The notes below the pieces were generated by a model. It did not search any database and was not told where the DNA came from. It saw only the letters and a list, made by a program, of their open reading frames with translations. Source: JAAFHS01 sp031396505 (lineage in GTDB: Bacteria; Pseudomonadota; Alphaproteobacteria; Rhodobacterales; Rhodobacteraceae). From it: a DNA stretch of 10,464 bases. Below, one piece after another: positions 1 through 6,398 of this stretch (position 1 is its first letter; each line of letters begins with the position of its first letter). Made by a program: the position numbers and the translations under genes. The stretch covers positions 1-10,464 of the forward strand of contig JANNKX010000199.1 of assembly GCA_031396505.1 (NCBI GenBank), written 5' to 3'.

Positions 1-169
1 TATGCGGATCAATCCCGCCGGGCATGACATAACAGCCCGAGGCATCCAGCGTGGTATCGCCCTTGAGGTTCGGGCCTATGGCGGTGATTTTGCCGTGGTC
101 GATGGCGATGTCGGCGGGGTAGGTGAGATCAGCCGTGACGATGGTGCCGTTTTTGATGATTGTGGTCAT
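1..169 (-). CDS. hydA: Dihydropyrimidinase / D-hydantoinase, N-terminal fragment
   Basis: Only the first 56 codons are in the window; the gene runs off the left edge. The cyclic amidohydrolase family opens dihydrouracil, dihydrothymine or hydantoin rings to N-carbamoyl amino acids in the cytoplasm. The N-terminus shows the typical small beta-sandwich start (MTTIIKNGTIVTAD) and ends at GGIDPH, residues 51-56, the beginning of the GGIDPHTH metal-binding loop; H56 would be its first zinc ligand. The ATG at 169 is preceded on the minus strand by AAAGGA about 8 nt away, and lies 2 nt after the stop of the small membrane protein gene, so it is operonic. The upstream hydrolase acts on the product of this enzyme, which favours dihydropyrimidinase in the reductive uracil pathway. 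A hydantoinase with other substrates cannot be excluded from this fragment. Confidence 0.88.
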   Translation of the reverse strand, partial: MTTIIKNGTIVTADLTYPADIAIDHGKITAIGPNLKGDTTLDASGCYVMPGGIDPH

Positions 170-171
170 AA

Positions 172-489
172 TCAAATTCCTTTGAATGCGTTGGCAAGCA
201 TAAGGGCTACGAATCCTCCGATTGATATCGGAATACTAACCCAATACTGAATTGCGCCTGAAACAAGCTTTCTAAGTCCGATCCAATCTGTAGCATCACC
301 ATAAACCCACATTAGGGTGTCGACCGGCAGAAAGCTGGACAAGGTGTAGCCTGGCCACTCACCTGTTTGGAGCCACTGGAAGCACTCTACCACAGCTTGA
401 ACAGGTAGAGTTAGGATTGCAGTGAATGCAAGAAACACAAAAGCCACCACCAGATATTCTTCAAATTTGTTTATCGGGCCACTGCTCAA
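172..489 (-). CDS. Small two-segment membrane protein of unknown function in the pyrimidine operon
   Basis: This is a 105-residue protein I do not recognise. It has two hydrophobic stretches, about residues 13-35 and 76-99, separated by a Trp-rich loop (residues 39-71) with acidic and aromatic residues. It is therefore probably an inner-membrane protein with both termini on the same side. The proposed start is TTG at 489, because a perfect GGAGGT (500-495) sits 5 nt upstream and no ATG lies in frame downstream near it. It follows the hydrolase stop by 25 nt and its own stop is 2 nt before hydA, so it is sandwiched in the operon. By hand count GC over 181-480 is about 47 percent (140/300), while a 120-base sample of the neighbouring hydrolase (961-1080) is about 68 percent. 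That compositional gap suggests later acquisition or relaxed constraint. A role in uptake or export of pyrimidine products is only a guess from position. Confidence 0.72.
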   Translation of the reverse strand: MSSGPINKFEEYLVVAFVFLAFTAILTLPVQAVVECFQWLQTGEWPGYTLSSFLPVDTLMWVYGDATDWIGLRKLVSGAIQYWVSIPISIGGFVALMLANAFKGI

Positions 490-494
490 CTTCT

Positions 495-500
495 ACCTCC
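495..500 (-). promoter_or_regulatory. Strong ribosome binding site deciding a TTG start
   Basis: The minus strand reads GGAGGT AGAAG TTG, giving a consensus Shine-Dalgarno sequence with 5-nt spacing to the TTG at 489. The same bases lie inside a 5-codon reading frame (ATG at 507, then TCG TGG AGG TAG) that is in phase with and stops 6 nt before the TTG. The in-frame TAG at 495-493 rules out any upstream start for the small membrane protein. Confidence 0.6.
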
Positions 501-514
501 ACGACATCGAACCT

Positions 515-1774
515 TCACCCCACCACCCCCGCCACATCCAGCACCGCGTGCAGCAGAACATCCGTCCCCGCCGCCGCCCACTCCACTGAGATCTCCTCCG
601 CCTCATTATGCGAAAGCCCCCCCACACAGGGGCACATCACCATCACCGTGGGTGCCACCCGGTTGATCCAGCAGGCATCATGGCCGGCACCGCTGATGAT
701 ATCCATATGCGAATACCCCACCCGCTCCGCAGCACCCCGCACCAAGCCAACCAGCCCCGCATCAAACGTCACCGGGTCAAAATGCCCAACCGCTTCGATC
801 GCACACCCCAGCCCCAGTTCCGCCGCCACCGCCGCCACGGCGCGCTCCACCTCGCCGCGCATCGCATCCAGCTTGCCTTGATCGGGCGACCGGATATCCA
901 CCGTGAACACCACGCGCCCGGGGATCACATTGCGCGAATTCGGGAACACATTCATCTGCCCCACCGTGCCGACCGCGCCGGGTTGATGCCCCATCGCGAT
1001 CTGATGCACCCGTTCCACCACCCGCGCCATGCCAAGGCCTGCGTTCACCCGCATGTTCATCGGCGTGGAGCCAGTGTGGGCGTCCTTGCCCGTCAGCGTC
1101 ACCTCGAGCCACCACAGCCCCTGCCCGTGGGTCACAACGCCAATCGACTTTCCCTCAGCCTCCAATATCGGGCCCTGCTCGATGTGCAGTTCAAGCATCG
1201 CGTGCATCTTGCGCGCGCCCACGACCTCATCCCCGACCCAGCCGATACGGGCCAGTTCGTCACCAAACACCTTGCCCTCCGGGTCACGGCGCGATTTCGC
1301 GTAATCCTCGGTGTGAATGCCCGCGAAAACCCCGCTCGCCAGCATCGCCGGGGCAAAGCGCGCGCCTTCCTCATTTGTCCAATTCGTCACCACAATCGGA
1401 TGCCTGGTCCGCACCCCGGTATCGTTCAGCGTGCGCACCACTTCCAGCGCGCCAAGAACCCCCAGCACGCCGTCATACTTGCCACCCGTAGGCTGGGTAT
1501 CCAGATGTGACCCCATGTAGACCGGGGGCAAATCCTCGGTTCCCGCCCGCGTGGCAAACATGTTGCCCATCGTGTCCACGCCCAGCGTCATGCCCGCCGC
1601 CGTGCACCAGCCCGCAAACAGATGCCGCCCCTCGCCGTCCGCATCCGTCAGTGTCTGGCGGTTGTTGCCGCCTGCCACGCCGGGACCAATGGCCGCCATC
1701 TGCATCAGGCTTTCCCAAAGACGCTGGGCGTTGATCCGCAAGTTTGCCCCTGCTGATGCTTGTGGTGTTGTCAT
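515..1774 (-). CDS. hyuC: Zn-dependent N-carbamoyl-amino-acid hydrolase (beta-ureidopropionase / hydantoin utilization type)
   Basis: This M20-family amidohydrolase removes the carbamoyl group from N-carbamoyl amino acids (here probably N-carbamoyl-beta-alanine) giving amino acid, CO2 and ammonia. Length 419 residues fits the family. Visible motifs are GSHLDTQPTGGKYDG at 88-102 with H90 and D101 as metal ligands, NEEGARF at 134-140 with E136, LHIEQGP at 196-202 with H197, the dimerisation-domain motif GKDAHTGSTPM at 229-239, SGAGHDA at 361-367, and LSHNE with H389. I chose the second of two tandem ATGs (1777 and 1774) because GGGGAG lies 6 nt before it. The farther ATG at 1825 has no Shine-Dalgarno and falls inside a predicted operator. 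Allantoate amidohydrolase is a close relative, but pairing with hydA favours the pyrimidine/hydantoin role. It is the first gene of a minus-strand operon. Confidence 0.9.
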   Translation of the reverse strand: MTTPQASAGANLRINAQRLWESLMQMAAIGPGVAGGNNRQTLTDADGEGRHLFAGWCTAAGMTLGVDTMGNMFATRAGTEDLPPVYMGSHLDTQPTGGKYDGVLGVLGALEVVRTLNDTGVRTRHPIVVTNWTNEEGARFAPAMLASGVFAGIHTEDYAKSRRDPEGKVFGDELARIGWVGDEVVGARKMHAMLELHIEQGPILEAEGKSIGVVTHGQGLWWLEVTLTGKDAHTGSTPMNMRVNAGLGMARVVERVHQIAMGHQPGAVGTVGQMNVFPNSRNVIPGRVVFTVDIRSPDQGKLDAMRGEVERAVAAVAAELGLGCAIEAVGHFDPVTFDAGLVGLVRGAAERVGYSHMDIISGAGHDACWINRVAPTVMVMCPCVGGLSHNEAEEISVEWAAAGTDVLLHAVLDVAGVVG

Positions 1775-1817
1775 CATGATCTCCCCATCCGCCAGGTCTT
1801 TGCGCCCGGCAAAAGAC

Positions 1818-1833
1818 TTGACCATGCGGTCAA
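1818..1833 (-). promoter_or_regulatory. Candidate RutR-type operator
   Basis: The sequence TTGACCATGCGGTCAA is a palindrome with 6-bp perfect arms and a 4-bp spacer. The E. coli RutR consensus as I remember it is TTGACCAnnTGGTCAA, and this site matches 13 of its 14 specified bases, the mismatch being C for T at the start of the second arm. RutR is the TetR-family repressor of pyrimidine degradation that is released by uracil or thymine. The site lies about 44 bp before the chosen hydrolase start, where a repressor would block the promoter. I saw no clear -35/-10 pair. An isolated half-site (GGTCAA, 1869-1874) lies 41 bp farther upstream. Another palindrome-binding regulator of the TetR or GntR type is the main alternative. 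Confidence 0.6.
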
Positions 1834-2143
1834 ATATTCAAGCAGAGCGCAACACAGCCACGCGATCCGGTCAACAGTAATTTTGCAACCCTGGTGGCAA
1901 ATCAGGCCGACCGACCGCTAACGCACTCAGGTGGAAATGAACCTGCCGGAAACACATGCACATGGCGCATCGCGCGCCACACTGAAAGGCATCGCACAGC
2001 CCGAAGCGCATGTTTTACAAATGTTCGGCGCCACCTGCATCTCTGTACCCGTCCGTCTTCTGCACGGTGCTCTATGCGCAAGCCGCTGGAAAATCGGCAC
2101 CGGTCCGGTTCAACCTGGACAACGCTGAACCCCGATGTGCGGG
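1834..2143. other. Intergenic region without supported genes
   Basis: These 310 bases lie between the pyrimidine operon's operator and the 3' end of tRNA-Ser. Reading frames here have no ribosome binding site, no recognisable domain and no coding-like composition. The part next to the operator should contain the operon promoter on the minus strand, but no convincing -35/-10 pair stands out. A weak inverted repeat, GGTTCA/TGAACC, with a 13-nt loop (2107-2131), lies shortly downstream of the tRNA and lacks a T-run. Confidence 0.5.
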
Positions 2144-2233
2144 TGGCGGAAGCGGTGGGATTCGAACCCACGGTAGGGTTCCCCCTACGCTAGTTTTCAA
2201 GACTAGAGCCTTAAACCACTCGGCCACACTTCC
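2144..2233 (-). tRNA. tRNA-Ser (anticodon TGA)
   Basis: A 90-nt tRNA with encoded CCA (2144-2146 on the plus strand is TGG). On the minus strand the acceptor stem is GGAAGTG pairing with CGCTTCC with one T-G pair, the discriminator base is G, and the D arm contains GCCGAGTGGTTTAAGGC. The anticodon stem is CTAGT/ACTAG around the 7-base loop CTTGAAA, giving anticodon TGA for UCA serine codons. A long variable arm (GTAGGG/CCCTAC) marks it as class II, as expected for serine. The T arm contains GGTTCGAATCC. It stands alone, divergent from the lipoprotein gene. A possible promoter about 75 nt upstream (TTGCAC, 17 nt, TATCGG on the minus strand) is too weak to call separately. Confidence 0.97.
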
Positions 2234-2530
2234 GTATCACCCACGTAACGCACACTTCTGGCCCCCGGCGACTGCGGGCCGGGTTTTGCAGTCACATCCG
2301 ATAGCCTGCACGCACGGCCAGTGCAAGGGTACGGACAACGCAAACCTGAGTCTTACCGAACACAGGCCGATGGGGGAAAATCGCAAAGGTGAAACGGCAC
2401 CCTTCACAGCGCCCCCCCTGCCCGATATATTGCCGCCGTAGGCACTTGCGTTTACAGCAGGCAAACAGCCCGATTGGGCAAACCAAGCGTAGCGATTTGA
2501 GACTGCGCGTGACATTAGGGGCGATCAGCA
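2234..2530. other. Divergent intergenic region between tRNA-Ser and the SPOR lipoprotein gene
   Basis: These 297 bases must hold the tRNA-Ser promoter (minus) and the promoter of the plus-strand envelope/replication gene run. No near-consensus promoter was found by eye. The region contains a GC-rich hairpin followed by TTTT on the plus strand (2258-2287) and a direct repeat GGCAAAC at 2460-2466 and 2477-2483, one and a half helical turns apart and about 50 bp before the lipoprotein start. The repeat's significance is unknown. Confidence 0.45.
2258..2287 (+). terminator. Terminator-like hairpin with T-run, plus-strand orientation
   Basis: On the plus strand CTGGCCC (2258-2264) can pair with GGGCCGG (2276-2282) through six Watson-Crick pairs and one T-G pair around an 11-nt loop. 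An alternative fold uses CCCGGC (2264-2269) with GCCGGG (2278-2283). TTTT follows at 2284-2287. The shape is that of a short intrinsic terminator, yet no plus-strand gene precedes it in the window. It may stop antisense or stray transcription, or be fortuitous. Confidence 0.35.
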
Positions 2531-3466
2531 ATGGCGGTTTTCGTGATCCGGCACATTGGTCTTGCAGCGTGCGTTGCAATGACTGTTTCAGCATGCGAAC
2601 CGGGCCAAAACCCCTTTGCACGCGGCGACGCGGCGGCGGACGACGCCGTCGAGGGGGTGAACCCGATCACGGGTGACGCGATCGCAGCCACGTCGCTGGA
2701 TGGCGAACCCGCCGGAACGACGGATAGCGCAGAAGCCGAAGGTACGGCCCCGCCCCCTGAGGCTGCAGCTGCACCTGCATCGCGATCGACCCGCCTTGTT
2801 GACCGCGACGTCGAAGCGCCCGAAATTTTTCAGACCACCGACACCGCACTTTGGGATGGCCGCCCCTCACTGGGTGGCGTCTGGATTGCGTCGCCCGATG
2901 CGACCGACCCTGAACGCGTCATCCTGCGCAATCCGGGCAATGGCAATTTCGTGATTGGTGCGTTGTTCCGGCGCGAACGCGAAAATCCGGGGCCAAAGCT
3001 GCAGATCTCATCGGATGCCGCCGAGGCGCTTGGCGTCCTTGCCGGGCAACCGGTGCAGATCAGCGTCACCGCCCTGCGCCGGGAAGAGGCACCTGCAGCC
3101 GCCCCGTCGATCGCAGCGCCCACGCTGGATACCGCCGAAACGATTGATCCGCCCGCAGAAGAGGGCACCGATATCGCGGCAGGCGCGGCCGCAGCCCTTG
3201 ATCGGGCAACCCCGGCCCCTGCGGCGGCAGCACCCACTGCGGCGGGTGATGTGCGCATTCAGGTTGGTATTTTCAGCGTCGAAGCCAATGCCACACGCGC
3301 ATCCGAAGCGTTGAAAGCGGCAGGCGTGGCCACGACGGTCCGCAAGGAATCCAGCCAGGGCAAAGATTTTTGGAGCGTGATCGCCGCCGGATCCGGCGAC
3401 AAGGCCGCGCTGTTGCAAAAGGTAAAGGGTGCGGGTTTTGCAGATGCCTATCTGCTATCGCGGTAA
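2531..3466 (+). CDS. SPOR-domain lipoprotein with a degenerate RlpA-like barrel
   Basis: A 311-residue envelope protein. The N-terminus is a lipoprotein signal: basic R7-H8, a hydrophobic stretch, and the lipobox VSAC with C22 as the lipidated residue (LAAC ending at C14 is a less likely alternative because the hydrophobic core before it is too short). Residues 23-90 and 185-238 are Ala/Pro/Thr/Glu-rich linkers. Residues 113-184 are the ordered middle part and resemble the second half of the RlpA double-psi beta-barrel in layout, but lack the DRGPF-like catalytic segment. Residues 239-311 are a SPOR domain (RIQVGIF near the start, FWSVIAAG near the end), which in known proteins binds peptidoglycan with denuded glycans at division sites. 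AGGGG lies 9 nt before the ATG. It ends 18 nt before the D,D-carboxypeptidase gene. Function is probably septal wall binding; enzymatic activity is doubtful. Confidence 0.85.
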   Translation: MAVFVIRHIGLAACVAMTVSACEPGQNPFARGDAAADDAVEGVNPITGDAIAATSLDGEPAGTTDSAEAEGTAPPPEAAAAPASRSTRLVDRDVEAPEIFQTTDTALWDGRPSLGGVWIASPDATDPERVILRNPGNGNFVIGALFRRERENPGPKLQISSDAAEALGVLAGQPVQISVTALRREEAPAAAPSIAAPTLDTAETIDPPAEEGTDIAAGAAAALDRATPAPAAAAPTAAGDVRIQVGIFSVEANATRASEALKAAGVATTVRKESSQGKDFWSVIAAGSGDKAALLQKVKGAGFADAYLLSR

Positions 3467-3484
3467 CATCAGGAAAGACGCAAG

Positions 3485-4666
3485 ATGCGGATGATGCCTT
3501 TGAAATTGTGCCTGTCCGTCCTGGCGTTCGCCTTGTGCGGGCTTGTAACCCCTGCACGGGCCTTTGACACATCGGCCTCGGCGGCCTGGGTCTATGACAT
3601 GACGACCCAAACCGTATTAATGGACAAGAATGCCGATACCCCGCTGCCGCCTGCGTCGATGTCAAAGCTGATGACGATCAATATGCTGTTTGAAGCGTTG
3701 GCTGACGGGCGTGTCACGATGGACACGACATTTGCCGTGTCATCCCGCGCGCGCGAAATGGGCGGCTCGACGATGTTTTTGAACGAACAGGATCGCCCCA
3801 CGGTCAGCGACCTGATCCACGGCATCATCGTGAATTCGGGCAATGATGCCTGCGTTGTCGTGGCCGAAGGGCTGGCCGGGTCGGAAGAGGCGTTTGCCGC
3901 CCAGATGACCGTCCGCGCACAGGCGCTCGGAATGGAAAATTCCACCTTCATCAATTCATCGGGCTGGCCCGCTTCCGGCCACCGGATGAGCATGAAGGAT
4001 CTGGGTATCATCGCGCGGCGCCTGATCGAAGAATTTCCGCAATACTACCCGATCTTTTCGGAAACCAACTTCAACTACCAGAACCGGGCCGAGGCGAATG
4101 CGAACAACCGCAATCCGCTGCTGCGCCTGAATTTTGGCGCAGGCGGGCCGGTCGCGGATGGGTTGAAAACAGGCCATACGTCCGAGGCGGGCTATGGCCT
4201 TGTCGGGTCGGCGATTCAGGGTGACCGTCGCATCATTTTCGTGATCACCGGCCTGTCGTCGGAAACGGCACGCGCCGAAGAGGCCGAAAAGATTGTGGCT
4301 TGGGCGTTTCGCCAGTTTGCCGTCAAAACACTGGTGACCGCTGAGACCCGCGTCGCCGAAGCCGAAGTCTGGATGGGCGGCTCGGCAACGGTTGGCCTGG
4401 TGGCGGCGACGGATGCGCGTTTCCTTGTGCCGGCCCTTGTGCAGGATCAGGTCACGGCAGAAGTCGTCTACACGGGGCCCATCGCCGCACCCATTGTCAA
4501 AGGCACGCAGATCGCCGAGCTGGTGATCCACATCCCCGATCTGCCCGATGCGCGGGTGCCCCTGATGGCCGAAACTGATGTTGCGCGCGGCGGTTTCGTG
4601 CAGCGCATCACGACCGCTGGGCACGTTTTGTGGCAGCGCTACATGGTGCAGGCGAACGCCTCCTGA
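3485..4666 (+). CDS. D-alanyl-D-alanine carboxypeptidase (DacA/DacC-type penicillin-binding protein)
   Basis: This serine peptidase (family S11) trims the terminal D-Ala from peptidoglycan pentapeptides in the periplasm. A Sec signal peptide spans about residues 1-26, with cleavage predicted after ARA. The three active-site motifs are intact: SMSK at 58-61 (S58 nucleophile, K61 base), SGN at 118-120, and KTG at 228-230. Residues 280-375 correspond to the C-terminal beta-rich PBP5 domain. The last residues do not show a long amphipathic helix as clear as in E. coli PBP5, so membrane attachment is uncertain. Length of 393 residues is normal. AGGA lies 11 nt upstream of the ATG. It follows the SPOR lipoprotein closely and its stop is 2 nt before tmk, so the wall genes appear cotranscribed with the tmk-holB cluster. 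The exact paralogue name (dacA, dacC or dacF) cannot be assigned. Confidence 0.95.
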   Translation: MRMMPLKLCLSVLAFALCGLVTPARAFDTSASAAWVYDMTTQTVLMDKNADTPLPPASMSKLMTINMLFEALADGRVTMDTTFAVSSRAREMGGSTMFLNEQDRPTVSDLIHGIIVNSGNDACVVVAEGLAGSEEAFAAQMTVRAQALGMENSTFINSSGWPASGHRMSMKDLGIIARRLIEEFPQYYPIFSETNFNYQNRAEANANNRNPLLRLNFGAGGPVADGLKTGHTSEAGYGLVGSAIQGDRRIIFVITGLSSETARAEEAEKIVAWAFRQFAVKTLVTAETRVAEAEVWMGGSATVGLVAATDARFLVPALVQDQVTAEVVYTGPIAAPIVKGTQIAELVIHIPDLPDARVPLMAETDVARGGFVQRITTAGHVLWQRYMVQANAS

Positions 4667-4668
4667 CG

Positions 4669-5277
4669 ATGGCGGGACTTTTCATCAGCTTTGAAGGCAT
4701 TGACGGGTCCGGCAAATCCACCCAGGCGCGAATGCTGGCCGAAACGCTGCGCGCCGAGGGGCACACGGTAACCCTGACACGCGAACCCGGTGGCAGCACG
4801 GGGGCAGAGGAAATCCGCCGTCTGGTGCTCGAAGGTGATCCCGATCGGTGGTCGCCGGAAACCGAAATTCTACTGTTCACCGCCGCGCGGCGTGATCATC
4901 TGGAAAAGACCATCCGCCCGGCCCTTGCGCGCGGCGAGACGGTGATCACCGATCGGTTTGCCGACAGCACGCGGATATATCAGGGCATCACACGCGGTAA
5001 TCTGCGCAGCGTCGTTGATGCACTGCATGACCTGATGATCGGGGTTGAACCTGATCTGACGATCCTGATCGACATTGACCCCAAGCTTGGTCTGTCGCGC
5101 GCAATTGCGCGGGCAGGCACCGAACTGCGGTTCGAGGATATGGGCCTCGCGACCCAAGTCGCGATGCGGGCCGGGTTTCTTGCGCTGGCGTCCGCGTATC
5201 CCCGCTTTGCCATCATCGACGGGGCGCGCTCGCCGAATGATATCGCCCGCGATGTGCGCCGTATCGTGCATGTCTGA
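4669..5277 (+). CDS. tmk: Thymidylate kinase
   Basis: Phosphorylates dTMP to dTDP with ATP in the cytoplasm, an essential step of dTTP supply. The 202-residue protein begins at the ATG at 4669 (a GTG 39 nt earlier would lie inside the carboxypeptidase gene and add non-homologous residues). The P-loop GIDGSGKST is at 10-18, the REPGGS substrate loop at 38-43, the DRF motif at 95-97 followed by DSTRIYQG (99-106), and the LID region with arginines at about 144-156. The start is 2 nt after the preceding stop with no clear Shine-Dalgarno, suggesting coupled translation. The stop overlaps holB by 8 nt. The tmk-holB-tatD order is the same as in E. coli. Confidence 0.97.
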   Translation: MAGLFISFEGIDGSGKSTQARMLAETLRAEGHTVTLTREPGGSTGAEEIRRLVLEGDPDRWSPETEILLFTAARRDHLEKTIRPALARGETVITDRFADSTRIYQGITRGNLRSVVDALHDLMIGVEPDLTILIDIDPKLGLSRAIARAGTELRFEDMGLATQVAMRAGFLALASAYPRFAIIDGARSPNDIARDVRRIVHV

Positions 5278-6394
5278 CGACCTGCCCGAACCCGACCGCA
5301 TCGAGGGCGCGCCCCATCCGCGTGAAACGGGTGCGCTGTTTGGCCACCCTGCGGCAGAGGCCGCGTTTCTGGCCAGCTTTCACGCGGGCCGGCTGCATCA
5401 TGGCTGGCTGATTACAGGCCCGCGCGGCGTTGGCAAGGCGACGCTGGCCTGGCGGATTGCGCGGTTTCTGCTGGCGACGCCCGACGATGACGGCGGGTTC
5501 TTTGCCGCACCCGCCCCCGCAACCTTGGATATCCCCGACGATCACCCGGTTGCGCGCCGCCTGCGCCAACTGGCCGAGCCGCGCCTGTTCCTGTTGCGCC
5601 GGGGGCCGAACGACAAGGAAACAGCACTGGCGCAGGACATCCGCGTGGATGAAGTGCGCAAGATGAAGTCGTTCTTTGCGCTGTCTGCCGCCGATGGCGG
5701 GCGGCGCGTGGCGATTATTGACGCCGCCGATGAGATGAATGTGGGGGCGGCGAATGCGCTGCTGAAACTGCTGGAAGAACCGCCCGCCGGGGTGACCTTT
5801 CTGGTCATCAGCCATCAGCCGCACCGCTTGTTGCCGACGATCCGGTCGCGCTGCCGCGAGTTGCGCTTGTCACCGCTGGCCCCGCAGGATTTGTCCGATG
5901 CGCTGACCCTTGCTGGGGGGGCCGTTGCACCAGAACAGGTGCAGGCCCTTGCCGAACTTGGCAGCGGATCGGTGGGCGAGGCGTTTCGGCTGACCAATCT
6001 GGACGGGCTGAAAATCTATCAGACCATTACCGCCCTGATGGCCACCCTGCCACGGCTGGATCGGTCGCGCGCGATTGCCCTGTCCGACATGGCGCAGGGC
6101 AAAGGCCGCGAGGCGCAGTTCGATCTGATCCTGACGCTGCTTGATCTTTTTCTGGCGCGCCTTGCCCGCAGAGGTGCGACCGGGTTTGCAGCCCCCGAAG
6201 CAGCCCCCGGCGAGGCCGCGTTGATGGCCCGCCTTGCGCCGACAGCGACGCAAGCCCGCGTCTGGGCCGACCTTGCCCAAACCCTTGGCATCCGGGCGCG
6301 ACGGGGCCGGGTCGTCAACCTTGACCCTGCCGCCCTTCTGTTGGATACGCTGTTGAAGATGAATGAGACGGCGGCAGATTTGCCGCAAGGGTGA
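5270..6394 (+). CDS. holB: DNA polymerase III subunit delta-prime (clamp loader)
   Basis: A 374-residue AAA+ clamp-loader subunit. The start is the ATG overlapping the last 8 nt of tmk; no Shine-Dalgarno is needed if translation is coupled. Residues 24-30 (FGHPAAE) form the usual N-terminal box. The Walker A-like loop GPRGVGKAT is at 50-58: the lysine (K56) is present but the next position is Ala instead of Ser/Thr. The Walker B-like region is AIIDAADEMN at 148-157, the sensor region ANALLKLLEEPP at 161-172, and the SRC arginine-finger motif is at 193-195. The zinc module of E. coli delta-prime, with four cysteines after the P-loop, is absent: C195 is the only cysteine. The C-terminal third is the helical collar domain. 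It ends 4 nt before the TatD-family gene. Confidence 0.95.
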   Translation: MSDDLPEPDRIEGAPHPRETGALFGHPAAEAAFLASFHAGRLHHGWLITGPRGVGKATLAWRIARFLLATPDDDGGFFAAPAPATLDIPDDHPVARRLRQLAEPRLFLLRRGPNDKETALAQDIRVDEVRKMKSFFALSAADGGRRVAIIDAADEMNVGAANALLKLLEEPPAGVTFLVISHQPHRLLPTIRSRCRELRLSPLAPQDLSDALTLAGGAVAPEQVQALAELGSGSVGEAFRLTNLDGLKIYQTITALMATLPRLDRSRAIALSDMAQGKGREAQFDLILTLLDLFLARLARRGATGFAAPEAAPGEAALMARLAPTATQARVWADLAQTLGIRARRGRVVNLDPAALLLDTLLKMNETAADLPQG

Positions 6395-6398
6395 TGAG

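Noticed and set aside
608..1510. A 300-codon His/Arg/Pro-rich open frame on the plus strand
   Set aside because: It is entirely antisense to the Zn-dependent hydrolase, whose motifs are intact; the His-rich, low-complexity composition is what the complementary strand of a GC-rich gene produces.
1775..1825. Longer hydrolase form starting at the ATG at 1825
   Set aside because: There is no Shine-Dalgarno before it and the ATG is part of the candidate RutR palindrome, whereas GGGGAG precedes the tandem ATGs at 1777/1774.
1894..2441. Plus-strand frames containing GIRTHGRV and VGFEPTV-like peptides
   Set aside because: These are the well-known false proteins read across the complement of tRNA-Ser; the tRNA explains the sequence fully.
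2460..2483. Direct repeat GGCAAAC spaced by 17 bp as an activator site
   Set aside because: It is only two 7-bp copies with no known regulator match; this is easily due to chance, so it is only mentioned in the intergenic entry.
4630..4668. GTG start extending tmk by 13 residues
   Set aside because: It lies inside the carboxypeptidase coding sequence, and the kinase family begins just before the GLFISFEGIDG stretch.
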